DNA of 64,000 nt from Acidovorax radicis (GCF_020510705.1 NZ_CP075184.1:372001-436000), one strand, 5' to 3'. Numbered from the stretch's first letter, positions 8,400-18,049 are shown. Translations and numbers: made by a program. Notes: generated by a model from the sequence alone, not told the origin.

Positions 8400-9881
8400 T
8401 CAGGGTGAAGAAAAATGCAGCGTCACCCGCAATCCCGGCGCCGTATTGCGCACCACCATCTGGCCGCCATGCAGCGCCATCACGCGCTGGACGATGGCCA
8501 GGCCCAGGCCCGAGCCGCTGCGCTCGCCCCCGGGCCGGGCCGTGGAGAAAAAGCGCTCGCCCAGGCGTGGCAGCGCGTAGTCGGGCACACCGGGGCCGCT
8601 GTCTCGCACGGCCACCGTGGCACCGTCCAGCTCCACGCGCACCGTGCTTCCGGCGGGTGCAAAGTCAATCGCGTTGTCGAGCAGGTTGGTCAGGGCCAGT
8701 GTCACCAGTTCGGCCTCCCAGGGGCCGGTGCTGCCCTGGCCGTCCAGTGTCAGGCGGATGCCGCGTTGCCCGGCGCGGGCCCGGGTCTGTGCCATGGCCG
8801 CCTCTGCGCAGTCGTGCAGCGCCACGGGCGCCCGGCCTTCGGCGTGGTGGCGCTGCTCCAGTTTGGAGAGCTCCAGCAGGCGGTCGATGATGCGTTGCAG
8901 GCGCTCGGTTTGCTGCACCACCTGGGTGGCGAATTCGGCGCGGTCGGCGGCGGGCAGGTCGTCCTGCAGCAGCTCGCCCGCGCCCCGGATGGCGGCCACC
9001 GGGCTTTTCAGCTCGTGCGTAAGGGCGCGCACATAGCCTTCGATGTAGTCGCGCCCTTCCAGCCGGGCGCGCATGCGGTCCATGGCGCGGGCCAGGTCGC
9101 CCAGCTCGCCCGGCACCTGGGGCACGGCCAGTGCCACGGCTTGGGGTTGGTTGGGATCGCGGCGCTCGCCGTCGGCAGGGCCCTGCACGCTCAAGGCGTA
9201 GTCGCGCAGGCGGCGCACGTTCCACACCATCCACAGCGTCACGGCCACGCCCACGGCGGCCGAGAGGGCCAGCAGCAGCAGGCCGCCCATGAACACCTTG
9301 CGTTCGGCGCGGTCGATAAAGCGCTGCACGGTGCGCGTGGGTTTGGCCACGGTGAGCACGCCGGCAATTTTGCGCACGCCGTCTTGCTGCACGTAGATAG
9401 GCGCGGCCACATGCATCACGCCGCTGGTGTCGTCGGCGTCCACATCGCGGGTGGAGCGCGCTCCATACTCGCCACGCAGCGTGAGCGCCACGTCGCGCCA
9501 CTGCGAATAGTCAGCCCCTACGGCACGGTTTTCCGAATCGAACAGCACGCGCCCGGTGGTGTCGGTCACGTAGATGCGGTAGTCCAGCGATTGCTTGGAG
9601 AAGCCCCAGATCGCCGCATCGATGGGGCGCGTGGCATAGCGGCGCACATGCTGCGCAAACGCGCTGCTGTCGTTGTTGTGGCCCGCCCGGCCGTTCAACC
9701 GCCCGGCCGCCAGGTCATCGCTGGCCAGCTCTGCCAGGATGTTGGCGGTGTCCACCATCATGTCTTCCATCACCTCGCGCACGCTGGGCTTGATCTCGGC
9801 CATGAACACGCGCAGCACAAAGAAGGCGGCGATGCCGTTGATCAGAAAGAACGCAAAGAGCAGGCGGATGCCGAGGCGCAT
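8400..9881 (-). CDS. creC: Sensor histidine kinase CreC
   Basis: 493 residues. Membrane segments at about 5-27 and 195-220 bracket a periplasmic sensor domain, followed by a HAMP-like linker. The H-box is RALTHELKSPVAAIRG (phospho-His H289), with N-box NLLDNAIDFAP and G-boxes DSGPGVP and GSGLGLAIVQRV. CreC autophosphorylates and passes phosphate to CreB. In E. coli the system responds to growth in minimal media and fermentation, and in other bacteria to beta-lactam stress. The start is 67 bases from the creB stop, with a dispersed repeat in the gap. Confidence 0.92.
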   Translation of the reverse strand: MRLGIRLLFAFFLINGIAAFFVLRVFMAEIKPSVREVMEDMMVDTANILAELASDDLAAGRLNGRAGHNNDSSAFAQHVRRYATRPIDAAIWGFSKQSLDYRIYVTDTTGRVLFDSENRAVGADYSQWRDVALTLRGEYGARSTRDVDADDTSGVMHVAAPIYVQQDGVRKIAGVLTVAKPTRTVQRFIDRAERKVFMGGLLLLALSAAVGVAVTLWMVWNVRRLRDYALSVQGPADGERRDPNQPQAVALAVPQVPGELGDLARAMDRMRARLEGRDYIEGYVRALTHELKSPVAAIRGAGELLQDDLPAADRAEFATQVVQQTERLQRIIDRLLELSKLEQRHHAEGRAPVALHDCAEAAMAQTRARAGQRGIRLTLDGQGSTGPWEAELVTLALTNLLDNAIDFAPAGSTVRVELDGATVAVRDSGPGVPDYALPRLGERFFSTARPGGERSGSGLGLAIVQRVMALHGGQMVVRNTAPGLRVTLHFSSP

Positions 9882-9894
9882 GGTGCGTTACTTC

Positions 9895-9938
9895 AAAAAT
9901 AATAGCTGCTGACGCTTGCTGGATAAGCGTCAGAGGCT
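9895..9938 (+). repeat. Dispersed ~50-bp repeat, copy 2, between creB and creC
   Basis: Reads AATAGCTGCTGACGCTTGCT then GGATAAGCGTCAGAGGC, a variant in which the core GCTAGCGCTT became GCTGACGCTT with a compensating change in the other arm (AAGCGTCAG). Such paired changes suggest the hairpin is conserved. It fills nearly all of the creB-creC gap. Confidence 0.75.
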
Positions 9939-9947
9939 TTTTTGGAT

Positions 9948-10637
9948 TCAAAAATCAAGGCAATAGCCCATGCCGCGATGGGTGCTGATGTAGTCACGGG
10001 CCGGGTCCACCTCGCGCAGCTTGGCGCGCAGGGTTTTGATGTGTGTGTCCACCGTGCGGTCGGTGCTCTCGCTGTCGTCGCCCCAGGCGGCGGCCAGCAG
10101 CGTGTCGCGCGAATGGATGCGGCCTGCGCCGCGCAACAGGTGGGCCAGCAGGCGGTATTCGCGGCGCGTGAGCGGCAGCGGCTGGCCGCGCAGGCTGATG
10201 CGCTGCCCGGCCTCGTCGTCGTGAAAGAGCGGGCTGGGCGCCAGCGGGGCGGATGCCGTGCCGTGGCCCGCCCGGCGCAGCAGCGCCTTCACGCGGGCGG
10301 CCAGCTCGCGCGGGCTGAAGGGTTTGGTCAGGTAGTCATCGGCGCCCAGCTCCAGGCCCAGCACGCGGTCGATCTCTTCGCCGTGGGCGCTGAGCATCAG
10401 CACGGGCAGGGCCGCCGTGGGCGCGGCGTTGCGCACGTCGCGCAGCAGATCAAGCCCGCTGCCATCGGGCAGGCCCACGTCCAGCACCAGCAGGTCAAAC
10501 CGGCTGCGTTGCAGCTGCTGGCGCGCATCGTGCACCAGCAGGCTGTGCGTCACTACCAGCCCGTCGCGCTCCAGCGCATAGGCCACGGTGCGGGCAATGG
10601 CGGGGTCGTCTTCGAGCAGCAGCAGCCGTGCGGACAT
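9948..10637 (-). CDS. creB: Response regulator CreB
   Basis: 229 residues: receiver domain (about 1-120) and OmpR/PhoB-type winged helix (about 130-229). The acidic pair is in LLEDDPAIA, the phospho-acceptor is D53 (VLDVGLPDG) and the conserved Lys is in YLTKPFSPRE. ALERDGLVVTHS agrees with the CreB type, and the pairing with creC and creD supports the name. It is the first gene of the minus-strand cre cluster. CreB-P binds cre-tag direct repeats upstream of target genes; none was identified here with confidence. Confidence 0.92.
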   Translation of the reverse strand: MSARLLLLEDDPAIARTVAYALERDGLVVTHSLLVHDARQQLQRSRFDLLVLDVGLPDGSGLDLLRDVRNAAPTAALPVLMLSAHGEEIDRVLGLELGADDYLTKPFSPRELAARVKALLRRAGHGTASAPLAPSPLFHDDEAGQRISLRGQPLPLTRREYRLLAHLLRGAGRIHSRDTLLAAAWGDDSESTDRTVDTHIKTLRAKLREVDPARDYISTHRGMGYCLDF

Positions 10638-10735
10638 ACCTCAAGCATCCGTTGTGCTGCGTGCCATCCGCAGCGGTCGAGACTGGCATGGCCTAAGCCA
10701 GGGACGCCGAGCAAGGGCCGCCCCGCAGTGAAGGC

Positions 10736-10782
10736 GTCGTCCCCCCTCGGGGGGATGGCGCCGCAGGCGACTCAGGGGGGGC
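10736..10782 (-). repeat. GC-rich hairpin repeat (family A)
   Basis: On the minus strand it reads GCCCCCCCTGAGTCGC, then CTGCGGCGCCAT, then CCCCCCGAGGGGGGACG. It contains a strong CCCCCC/GGGGGG hairpin (10741-10754). The same layout occurs before hemB at 15567-15606. It lies between marC and creB, where it could also end transcription. Confidence 0.6.
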
Positions 10783-10789
10783 CTCATTT

Positions 10790-11425
10790 TCAGCGCGCGA
10801 TCAGGATGGGAAAGAGCTTGCCCAGGCCATCGGCCATCACTTCCACGGCCAGCGCGGCCAGGATCAGGCCCATCAGCCGGGTCATCACGTTGATGCCGGT
10901 CTTGCCCAGCACGCGTGCAATCGGGTCGGCCAGTGCAAAGCACACGGCCGTGGCCAGCGCGATGACCACACCGTAGCCCACCAACGCCAGCGTCTGCCAC
11001 ACGCCCTGTGCGCGGTCGGCGTAGATCACCACGGTGGACATGCTGGCCGGGCCCGTGAGCAGCGGGATGGTGAGCGGCACCACGGCAATGCTGCTGCCGG
11101 CGGCGGCCTTCTCGGCCCCTTCTTCGTATTCGTTGGTGGTAGGCTTGGCCTCGGCGGGCTGGGCGTTGAGCATGTTCATCGCGCTGATGAGCAGCAGCAT
11201 GCCGCCGCCCACCTGAAAGCTCTGCAGCGAGATGTTGAAGAAGTCGAGGATCTGCAGGCCCAGCAGCGCACAGGCCGCAATCACGCAGAACACGCTGAAG
11301 CTGGCCACCTGGATGGTGCGGCGCCGCTGCGGGTACGAGAAGCCCTGCGTGTAGTGGATGAAAAACGGGACGATGGCCAGCGGGTTCACGATGGCCAGCA
11401 GGGTGATCAGGGGTTTGAGGTCCAT
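10790..11425 (-). CDS. MarC family inner membrane protein
   Basis: 211 residues from ATG 11425 (MDLKPLITLLAIVNPLAIVPFF). About six hydrophobic segments and the MarC/UPF0056 signature: LLAIVNPLAIVPFF at the start, then LTIPLLTGPASMSTVVIY and LGKTGINVMTRLMGLILAALAVE. The family is of unknown function; despite its name, MarC itself is not a proven multidrug exporter. Upstream in-frame extension is low-complexity and unlikely. Transcribed on its own or with creBCD. Confidence 0.88.
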   Translation of the reverse strand: MDLKPLITLLAIVNPLAIVPFFIHYTQGFSYPQRRRTIQVASFSVFCVIAACALLGLQILDFFNISLQSFQVGGGMLLLISAMNMLNAQPAEAKPTTNEYEEGAEKAAAGSSIAVVPLTIPLLTGPASMSTVVIYADRAQGVWQTLALVGYGVVIALATAVCFALADPIARVLGKTGINVMTRLMGLILAALAVEVMADGLGKLFPILIAR

Positions 11426-11579
11426 CAGGGCGCTCCCAAGGGCAAGTGTGCACCAGTGTGCAGGGTGGTTTGTCGGGCTCGGACTGTGGGCAGGCGAGGG
11501 TGGCACTGTCCGGGCTGTGCGCGAGTATGCGGTGTTTTCTGCGCGGTTTGGCCCTCGGGCATGCTGCGCTGCAGCGGGC

Positions 11580-11596
11580 CCGCCACCGGGTGGCGG
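11580..11596 (-). terminator. Hairpin downstream of SDR gene
   Basis: An 8-bp GC stem CCGCCACC/GGTGGCGG with a minimal loop lies just past the SDR stop on the minus strand. There is no T-tract, so it is only a possible terminator. Confidence 0.35.
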
Positions 11597-11603
11597 AGGG
11601 CCT

Positions 11604-12350
11604 TCAGCGCCCGCCCGACACATCCATCAGCGTGGCCGTGGTGTAGCTGGCCGCCGGTGACATCAGCCAGACGATGGCTTCGGCCACCTCGCTCGCCGTG
11701 CCGCCGCGTTGCATGGGCACCTGGTGGGCCAGGTCGCGCACGCGGTCGGGCAGGCCGCCGCTGGCGTGGATGTCGGTCTCGATCAGCCCCGGGCGCACGG
11801 CGTTCACGCGGATGCCCTCGGCCGCCACCTCGCGCGCCAGGCCGATGGTGAAGGTGTCGATGGCGCCCTTGGCCGCCGCGTAGTCCACATACTGGTGGGC
11901 CGAGCCCAGGCGCGAGGCGGCGCTGGACACATTGACGATGGCACCGCCGCTGCCGCCATGGCGTGTGCTCATGCGCCGCACGGCCTCGCGGGCGCACACG
12001 ATGCTGCCGATCACGTTGGTGTCGAACATGCGGCGCAGGCGCTCGGTGCCCATCTCGTCCACCCGGGCGGTCACGTCCACCACGCCGGCGTTGTTGACCA
12101 GGGCGCTGATGCGGCCCAGCTGGGTGTCCACGGCCTGGAACATGGCCAGGATCTCGGCCTCGTTTGCCACGTCGGCCTGCACGGCGATGGCCGTGCCGCC
12201 GCCGGCACGGATGTCATCAACCACGGCCTGCGCGGCTGCCTCGTTGGCGAGGTAGTTGACGGCCACTGCCCAGCCATTTTTTGCTGCCAGCAGGGCGGTG
12301 GCGGCGCCAATGCCCCGGCTGGCGCCGGTGATTAATGCGATCTTCTCCAC
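11604..12350 (-). CDS. SDR family NAD(P)-dependent oxidoreductase
   Basis: 248 residues from GTG at 12350 (VEKIALITGASRGIG), which has AGGAGA about ten bases upstream. Rossmann motif TGASRGIG (8-15), NNAG (86-89) and catalytic Ser-Tyr-Lys with S142/S143 and Y157-xxx-K161. It closely follows the 3-oxoacyl-ACP reductase/glucose dehydrogenase-like pattern. Substrate not predictable; cytoplasmic. The coding sequence diverges from the dienelactone hydrolase gene, with about 115 bases between the two starts. Confidence 0.88.
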   Translation of the reverse strand: MEKIALITGASRGIGAATALLAAKNGWAVAVNYLANEAAAQAVVDDIRAGGGTAIAVQADVANEAEILAMFQAVDTQLGRISALVNNAGVVDVTARVDEMGTERLRRMFDTNVIGSIVCAREAVRRMSTRHGGSGGAIVNVSSAASRLGSAHQYVDYAAAKGAIDTFTIGLAREVAAEGIRVNAVRPGLIETDIHASGGLPDRVRDLAHQVPMQRGGTASEVAEAIVWLMSPAASYTTATLMDVSGGR

Positions 12351-12466
12351 GGAATAGGGTCTCCTGCAAGAATGGCGCATTGGAACAGGTTCTGCGCCCC
12401 GCCGCGCAGCGCCTTTGCCCGCATCGCGGCCAATCCGATCACCATTCTTATCAAGGAGCATTCAGC

Positions 12467-13156
12467 ATGGGACAGTTTGTCGATCTGGCGTCAAGTGATG
12501 GTTTTGTGGTGCCTGCCTGGGTGGCCCAGCCCGAGGGCACGCCCCGGGGCGCCGTGGTGGTGGTGCAGGAGATTTTTGGCGTGAACTCGCACATCCGCTC
12601 GGTGGCCGACCGCTTGGCCGCGCGGGGGTATCTGGCCGTGGCGCCCGCCACGTTCCAGCGCGTCAAGCCAGGGGTGGAGCTGGGCTACACCGCTGAGGAC
12701 ATGCAGGCGGGGATGGCGCTCAAGACCGCAGTGGACACCCTGCCCGCACCGGGCGTGATGCCCGACATCCAGGCCGCCATCGATTACGCCGCCCAGCAAA
12801 GCGGTCGCAAGGTGGGCATCGTGGGCTTTTGCTGGGGCGGCCTGCTGACCTGGCGCGCGGCCTGCCAGCTCAAGGGCTTGTCGGCAGCCGTGCCCTACTA
12901 CGGCGGCGGTGTGACCACCCCCGACGAGGTGGCCCGCCAACCCCAGGTGCCGGTGCTGGCCCACTTTGGCGAGCGCGACCACTGGATCCCGCTCGATAGC
13001 GTGCAGGCGTTCGCCAAGGTCCATCCCGAGGTCGACGTGCATGTATACGCGGCCGACCATGGCTTCAACTGCGACCAGCGCGGCAGCTACGACGAAGCCG
13101 CTGCCACGGTCGCATGGGACCGCACGCTGGCGTTCTTTGACCGCCATCTGGCCTGA
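12467..13156 (+). CDS. Dienelactone hydrolase family protein
   Basis: 229 residues; AAGGAG lies about eight bases before the ATG. DLH-family catalytic residues are visible: nucleophile C122 in GFCWGG, D171 in GERDHWIP and H198 in ADHGFNC, with the supporting E35 in QEIFGVN. Carboxymethylenebutenolidase cleaves dienelactone to maleylacetate in chlorocatechol breakdown. No other catabolic genes are nearby, so a general hydrolase role is equally likely. Cytoplasmic, no signal peptide. Confidence 0.9.
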   Translation: MGQFVDLASSDGFVVPAWVAQPEGTPRGAVVVVQEIFGVNSHIRSVADRLAARGYLAVAPATFQRVKPGVELGYTAEDMQAGMALKTAVDTLPAPGVMPDIQAAIDYAAQQSGRKVGIVGFCWGGLLTWRAACQLKGLSAAVPYYGGGVTTPDEVARQPQVPVLAHFGERDHWIPLDSVQAFAKVHPEVDVHVYAADHGFNCDQRGSYDEAAATVAWDRTLAFFDRHLA

Positions 13157-13217
13157 GGTGGCGCGCTGGCCGAGGCGGTGCGGGCCGCCTGTTGAAGGGG
13201 GTTTCAACACTTTCTGG

Positions 13218-13262
13218 CTGAAGCGCTTGATGTGAAAGCGTCTTTAGCTATTCATTTGATAG
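13218..13262 (-). repeat. Dispersed ~50-bp repeat, copy 3 (degenerate)
   Basis: Carries AAGCGCTTGATGTGAAAGCG followed by TCTTTAGCTATTCATTTGATAG, the reverse orientation of the family. It lies between the dienelactone hydrolase and CorA-like genes, which converge. Confidence 0.6.
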
Positions 13263-13346
13263 TTAAAGGCGACAAATGGGGCCGTGGTGGGGTCGTGGCC
13301 GCCTTTGCCTTTGGAAGACACCCGTGGCGGCCGCGCGCGCGTCATG

Positions 13347-14480
13347 TCACCTTCGCGTGCGCGACAGGTACTGCTTGCGCCAAAACAGCGCCACCAGCGA
13401 TAGCGCGATCAAAGCCATTGCCCCCATGGCCCACCAGAAACCATCCGACTTGTGCACCAGCGGGATGAACTCGAAGTTCATCCCAAAGATGCCCGCGATC
13501 AGGTTGAGCGGCAAAAACACGGCGGTCAGTGCCGTGAGGGTGCGCATGATGTCGTTGGTGCGGTTGCTCTGCACCGAAAAGTGCATCTGCACGGCGGTTT
13601 CGGTGCTTTGCTCCAGTCGGCGCACGTGGTGCACCACGCGCTCGATGTGTTCGAGCACGTCGCGGCTGCGCACCTTGAGCAGGTCCAGCTCGCGCAGGCC
13701 CAGGGGGGTGTCGGGCAGGGCCCAGGTCTCCAGCGCGTCGATCCAGTCCTGCACGGCGGTGCGCTGGTCTTCGCAGATCTCGTCGAGCTTGTGCAGCGCC
13801 AGCCGCGCTTCGAGCAGCGAGGTCCAGTTCACATAGCGCGCGCGGGGCTTGAGCAGCTCGTTTTGCCAGTGGTCGAGCTGGCGCGTGAGTTCGCGGCGCA
13901 GGTCCAGATAGCCGTCCACCATGAGGTTGACCACACGCAGCATCAGATCGGCCGGGCTGGTGGGCACGCGGGCGCCGGGCACGGGGCTGATGCGGCCTTC
14001 GTTGGGGCTGGCGGGCAGGGCCGCCATCAGGCGGGTGGCGTAGGCGTCGCGCACTGCGCAATCGGTGGGATGCACCGTGAGCAGCAACTGGTCAAACACC
14101 GCAAAACCTACGGGGCTGGTGTCAATGCGCCGCAGCACCGGTGGGCCGGTGCGCTTGAGCGACGGGGGCTCAGCGCCTTGCTCTTCGGGGGTACCCTGGC
14201 TTGTGCTCGCATGTGCGGTGGCCAGTCTGCGAAACACCAGGAGGTCGTATTGCGAGGTGTAGTCGTAATGGGAGGGCAACTGCGCATTGAGCAAATCGGA
14301 CACATGCAGGTCCACCAGCTGCAGACCCACCAGCGACTGGAGTCGGCCCTGGATCTCGGCCAGGCGATCGTGAAAAGCGGGCCGCGCACAGGCGATCCAG
14401 ATAAACCCCTGTGCCGGCATCTCGGCGGGCAGGAACGACAACTCCTGCGCGCCGTTGCTGTGGATGTGAAAAATGCGCAT
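13347..14480 (-). CDS. CorA-type divalent cation transporter
   Basis: 377 residues: a long cytoplasmic N-terminal domain, a stalk helix (about 220-300) and two C-terminal membrane segments. The CorA signature GMN is present at 333-335 (AGIFGMNFEFIP). A basic tail RKQYLSRTRR follows the last membrane segment. CorA/ZntB proteins form pentameric channels for Mg2+ (sometimes Co2+, Ni2+ or Zn2+). Which metal is moved here cannot be told from sequence alone; the arrangement is closer to ZntB-like members than to E. coli CorA. Confidence 0.86.
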   Translation of the reverse strand: MRIFHIHSNGAQELSFLPAEMPAQGFIWIACARPAFHDRLAEIQGRLQSLVGLQLVDLHVSDLLNAQLPSHYDYTSQYDLLVFRRLATAHASTSQGTPEEQGAEPPSLKRTGPPVLRRIDTSPVGFAVFDQLLLTVHPTDCAVRDAYATRLMAALPASPNEGRISPVPGARVPTSPADLMLRVVNLMVDGYLDLRRELTRQLDHWQNELLKPRARYVNWTSLLEARLALHKLDEICEDQRTAVQDWIDALETWALPDTPLGLRELDLLKVRSRDVLEHIERVVHHVRRLEQSTETAVQMHFSVQSNRTNDIMRTLTALTAVFLPLNLIAGIFGMNFEFIPLVHKSDGFWWAMGAMALIALSLVALFWRKQYLSRTRR

Positions 14481-14512
14481 GGATGCCCGGGCGTGAAGTT
14501 TAACTAAAAAAA

Positions 14513-15664
<1,152 letters not shown>

Positions 15665-15834
15665 TCAAACATCATTGCGACGCTGCCGCTTGTAACACCC
15701 AATGCCCGGTGCTAAATTGGCGCCGGGCGGCTTGCCGCCCCCCGCGTTCCTCCCTGAGCGGGGCCTGGGGTGCAGCGATGCAACACGGGCTTTTTTGGGC
15801 CCGGCGGATTTGCCGGTTTTTTTTGCCCGGCCTG

Positions 15835-15869
15835 GTGAACAGGTTCTGAGACCGTGAACACGTTCTGAG
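15835..15869 (+). repeat. Tandem GTGAACAnGTTCTGAG motif
   Basis: Two copies 19 bases apart, GTGAACAGGTTCTGAG and GTGAACACGTTCTGAG, differ at one position. They lie 27 bases before the hemJ-like start codon. The same GTGAACACGTTCT core recurs at 18055-18067. It could be a regulator site or a small repeat. Confidence 0.5.
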
Positions 15870-15895
15870 GGGCCGCAGCCACGTAAACTGCGGCC

Positions 15896-16333
15896 ATGCT
15901 CTGGGTTAAAGCCTTTCACATCGTCTTCGTGGCCAGCTGGTTTGCCGGTCTTTTTTATCTGCCTCGCATCTTCGTCAATATGGCGATGGTGGCGCCAGGC
16001 TCTGTGGCCGAGCGCGAACGCCTCCTGCTGATGGCGCGCAAACTCATGCGGTTCACCACCATGCTGGCTGTGCCTGCCGTGGCGCTGGGCCTTTGGCTGT
16101 GGCTGGGCTATGGCATCGGGCGTGGTCCGGCGTCACAGGGCAACGGCTGGATGCACGCCAAGCTGGCCGTGGTGCTGCTGGTGATCGGCTACCACCACGC
16201 GTGTGGTGTGCTGCTGCGCAAGCTGGCCGACGGCACCAGCCGCCGCAGCCACGTCTGGTTCCGCTGGTTCAACGAAGTCCCCGTGGTGCTGCTGCTGATT
16301 GCGGTGGTGCTGGTGGTGGTCAAGCCGTTCTGA
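15896..16333 (+). CDS. hemJ: HemJ/CopD-like protein, probable protoporphyrinogen oxidase
   Basis: 145 residues with four membrane segments. The start MLWVKAFHIVFVASWFAGLFYLPR is the hallmark of the HemJ (UPF0093) family, with conserved H8 and RLFV-like helix end. Later HAKLAVVLLVIGYHH and RWFNEVPVVLLL also fit. HemJ oxidises protoporphyrinogen IX to protoporphyrin IX in many proteobacteria lacking HemG/HemY. The divergent hemB next door supports a haem role. CopD-like copper proteins are related, but the N-terminal signature favours HemJ. Confidence 0.82.
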   Translation: MLWVKAFHIVFVASWFAGLFYLPRIFVNMAMVAPGSVAERERLLLMARKLMRFTTMLAVPAVALGLWLWLGYGIGRGPASQGNGWMHAKLAVVLLVIGYHHACGVLLRKLADGTSRRSHVWFRWFNEVPVVLLLIAVVLVVVKPF

Positions 16334-16351
16334 CCGACGCGCAGGGGCTGC

Positions 16352-17464
16352 ATGCACAAGACCTCTGCCTGGCCGCTGGCGCTGATCTACACGGCGCTCA
16401 TCGTGTTTGCCAGCCTGTTCCCGTTTGACGGCTGGCGGGCCCAGGGTATCGACCCGCTGGTATTTCTGCTGGCCCCGCTGCCGCCGCCGTACTGGACCGG
16501 GTTTGATGTGGCCATCAACGTCACCGGTTATGCGCCGCTTGGCTTCCTGCTGGTGCTGGGCATGCTGCGTTCTGGCTGGGAGCGCTGGGTGGTGTTGTTG
16601 GCCACGCTGCTGGGCGTTCTGATATCGCTGTCCATGGAGTTTTTGCAGATCTACCTGCCCCGGCGTGTGCCCTCCAACATGGACCTGGTGCTCAATGCTG
16701 CAGGCACGTTGGCGGGGGCGCTGTGCGCCTCGCTGCTGGAGCGTGTGGGCGCGGTGGACCGCTGGAGCCATTTTCGGGCGCGCTGGTTTGTCTCGGATGC
16801 CACGGGTGGCATGGTGTTGCTGGCGCTTTGGCCCCTGGCGCTGCTGTTTCCGGCGGCGCTGCCGTTCGGGCTGGGCCAGGTGCTGGAGCGGCTGGAGGCG
16901 GCGCTGGTGGATCTGCTGACCGACACACCGTTTCTGGACTGGCTGCCGTTGCGCGATGAGCCACTGGAGCCGCTGTCACTCAGCGGCGAGTTGCTGTGTG
17001 TGACGCTGGGGCTTCTGATCCCTTGCCTGCTGGGCTACTGTGTGATCCGCCAGGCGCCGCGCCGCGCCTTGTTTGCGCTGGGGGTGGTCGCGGTGGGCGT
17101 CACGCTCACGGCGCTGTCGGCAGCGCTCAGCTGGGGCCCGATACACGCATGGGAGTGGATGGGATTGCCCGCGCGCATCGGGGTGTGGGGCGCTTTGGCG
17201 CTGGCGCTGCTGATGCTCGCGCTGCCGCGCCGCACCTGCGGAGCCCTCTTGCTGCTGGTGCTCGCCTGGCACCTGGCCTTGTTGAACCAGGCTCCGACCA
17301 GTGCCTATTTTGCGCAGACGCTGCAAATCTGGGAGCAGGGGCGGTTTATCCGCTTTTATGGTTTGGGGCAATGGCTTGGGTGGCTGTGGCCCTATGCCAC
17401 GCTGCTGTATGTCGTGGTGTTCGTCTCGCGCCGCGAGCCGTCCTCGCTCGGCCGTGGAGGCTGA
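16352..17464 (+). CDS. VanZ-like family membrane protein
   Basis: 370 residues with about nine or ten hydrophobic segments. The N-terminal half matches VanZ-like proteins: YTALIVFASLFPFDGW, DVAINVTGYAPLGFLLVLGML, and SLSMEFLQIYLPRRVPSNMDL with the conserved Glu-Gln and N-x-D. VanZ of enterococci gives low-level teicoplanin resistance; the role of chromosomal homologues is unknown. The C-terminal half is an extra membrane domain. It starts 18 bases after the HemJ-like stop, so co-transcription is likely. Confidence 0.82.
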   Translation: MHKTSAWPLALIYTALIVFASLFPFDGWRAQGIDPLVFLLAPLPPPYWTGFDVAINVTGYAPLGFLLVLGMLRSGWERWVVLLATLLGVLISLSMEFLQIYLPRRVPSNMDLVLNAAGTLAGALCASLLERVGAVDRWSHFRARWFVSDATGGMVLLALWPLALLFPAALPFGLGQVLERLEAALVDLLTDTPFLDWLPLRDEPLEPLSLSGELLCVTLGLLIPCLLGYCVIRQAPRRALFALGVVAVGVTLTALSAALSWGPIHAWEWMGLPARIGVWGALALALLMLALPRRTCGALLLLVLAWHLALLNQAPTSAYFAQTLQIWEQGRFIRFYGLGQWLGWLWPYATLLYVVVFVSRREPSSLGRGG

Positions 17465-17492
17465 CTCGGCCGTGTGGGGTTTGGCGCATCCA

Positions 17493-17659
17493 TAGGAGCC
17501 TGTCGGACTTGGAAATCGTCGGCTGCAAATGGACCGCAGCGGTCCATTTTTTACCGTCTTCTTGCCCCATAGCCGGGCTATGGGGCTGCAAATCCGGCAA
17601 AAACTGTCCTCGCTGGGGCCCATTTTCGCGTTCGACGCTCCAAGTCCGACAGACTCCTA
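17493..17659. mobile_element. MITE-like element with 20-bp terminal inverted repeats, flanked by TA
   Basis: The left end AGGAGCCTGTCGGACTTGGA (17494-17513) and right end TCCAAGTCCGACAGACTCCT (17639-17658) are inverted repeats with one mismatch in 20. TA lies at both outer borders, as expected for a TA-duplicating (IS630/mariner-like) insertion; the 163-bp body has no ORF. Inside are two perfect stems: AAATGGACCG/CGGTCCATTT (17527-17549), followed by a T-run, and GCCCCATAGCC/GGCTATGGGGC (17564-17586). It ends 11 bases before the start codon of the ferredoxin gene. Classification as a MITE is inference from structure. Confidence 0.65.
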
Positions 17660-17669
17660 AAATGCAGGC

Positions 17670-18029
17670 ATGAGCGACACCCCTTCCGCACCGGCCGCTG
17701 CGCCCGGTTACTACCAGCGCCACATCTTTTTTTGTCTGAACGATCGCCCCAATGGCGAAAACAGCTGTGCCCATCACAATGCCCAGGCGGGGTTTGACCG
17801 CTGCAAGGCGCAGGTCAAGGCGGCCGGGTTGGCGGGCGCGGGCAAGGTGCGCGTGAACAAGGCGGGTTGTCTGGACCGCTGCGCCGCCGGCCCCGTTGCG
17901 GTGGTGTACCCCGAGGGCACCTGGTACACCTACGTGGACGACGCGGACATTGACGAGATCGTCGAGTCGCATCTGAAAAACGGCAAGATCGTGGAGCGGC
18001 TGGTTCCGCCAGCGGAACTCGGGCGCTGA
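17670..18029 (+). CDS. Thioredoxin-like [2Fe-2S] ferredoxin
   Basis: 119 residues. Four conserved cysteines, C22 (FFCLNDR), C33 (NSCAHH), C67 and C71 (GCLDRCAAGP), match the thioredoxin-like 2Fe-2S ferredoxin family. The tail YPEGTWYTYVDDADIDEIVESHL is also typical of these stand-alone proteins. Probably a cytoplasmic electron carrier; partner unknown. No clear Shine-Dalgarno sequence precedes the ATG, and the upstream leader is the MITE-like element. An alpha/beta hydrolase gene follows, separated by a dispersed repeat. Confidence 0.88.
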   Translation: MSDTPSAPAAAPGYYQRHIFFCLNDRPNGENSCAHHNAQAGFDRCKAQVKAAGLAGAGKVRVNKAGCLDRCAAGPVAVVYPEGTWYTYVDDADIDEIVESHLKNGKIVERLVPPAELGR

Positions 18030-18049
18030 AATCGGCTCCATCCCCGGTT

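Noticed and set aside
16133..16771. 212-codon minus-strand frame across the HemJ-like/VanZ-like junction
   Set aside because: Gln/Arg/His-rich shadow frame crossing two genuine genes.
17493..17659. Short element considered as a structured RNA or riboswitch for the ferredoxin gene
   Set aside because: Long terminal inverted repeats with TA borders fit a MITE better; no known riboswitch core is seen.
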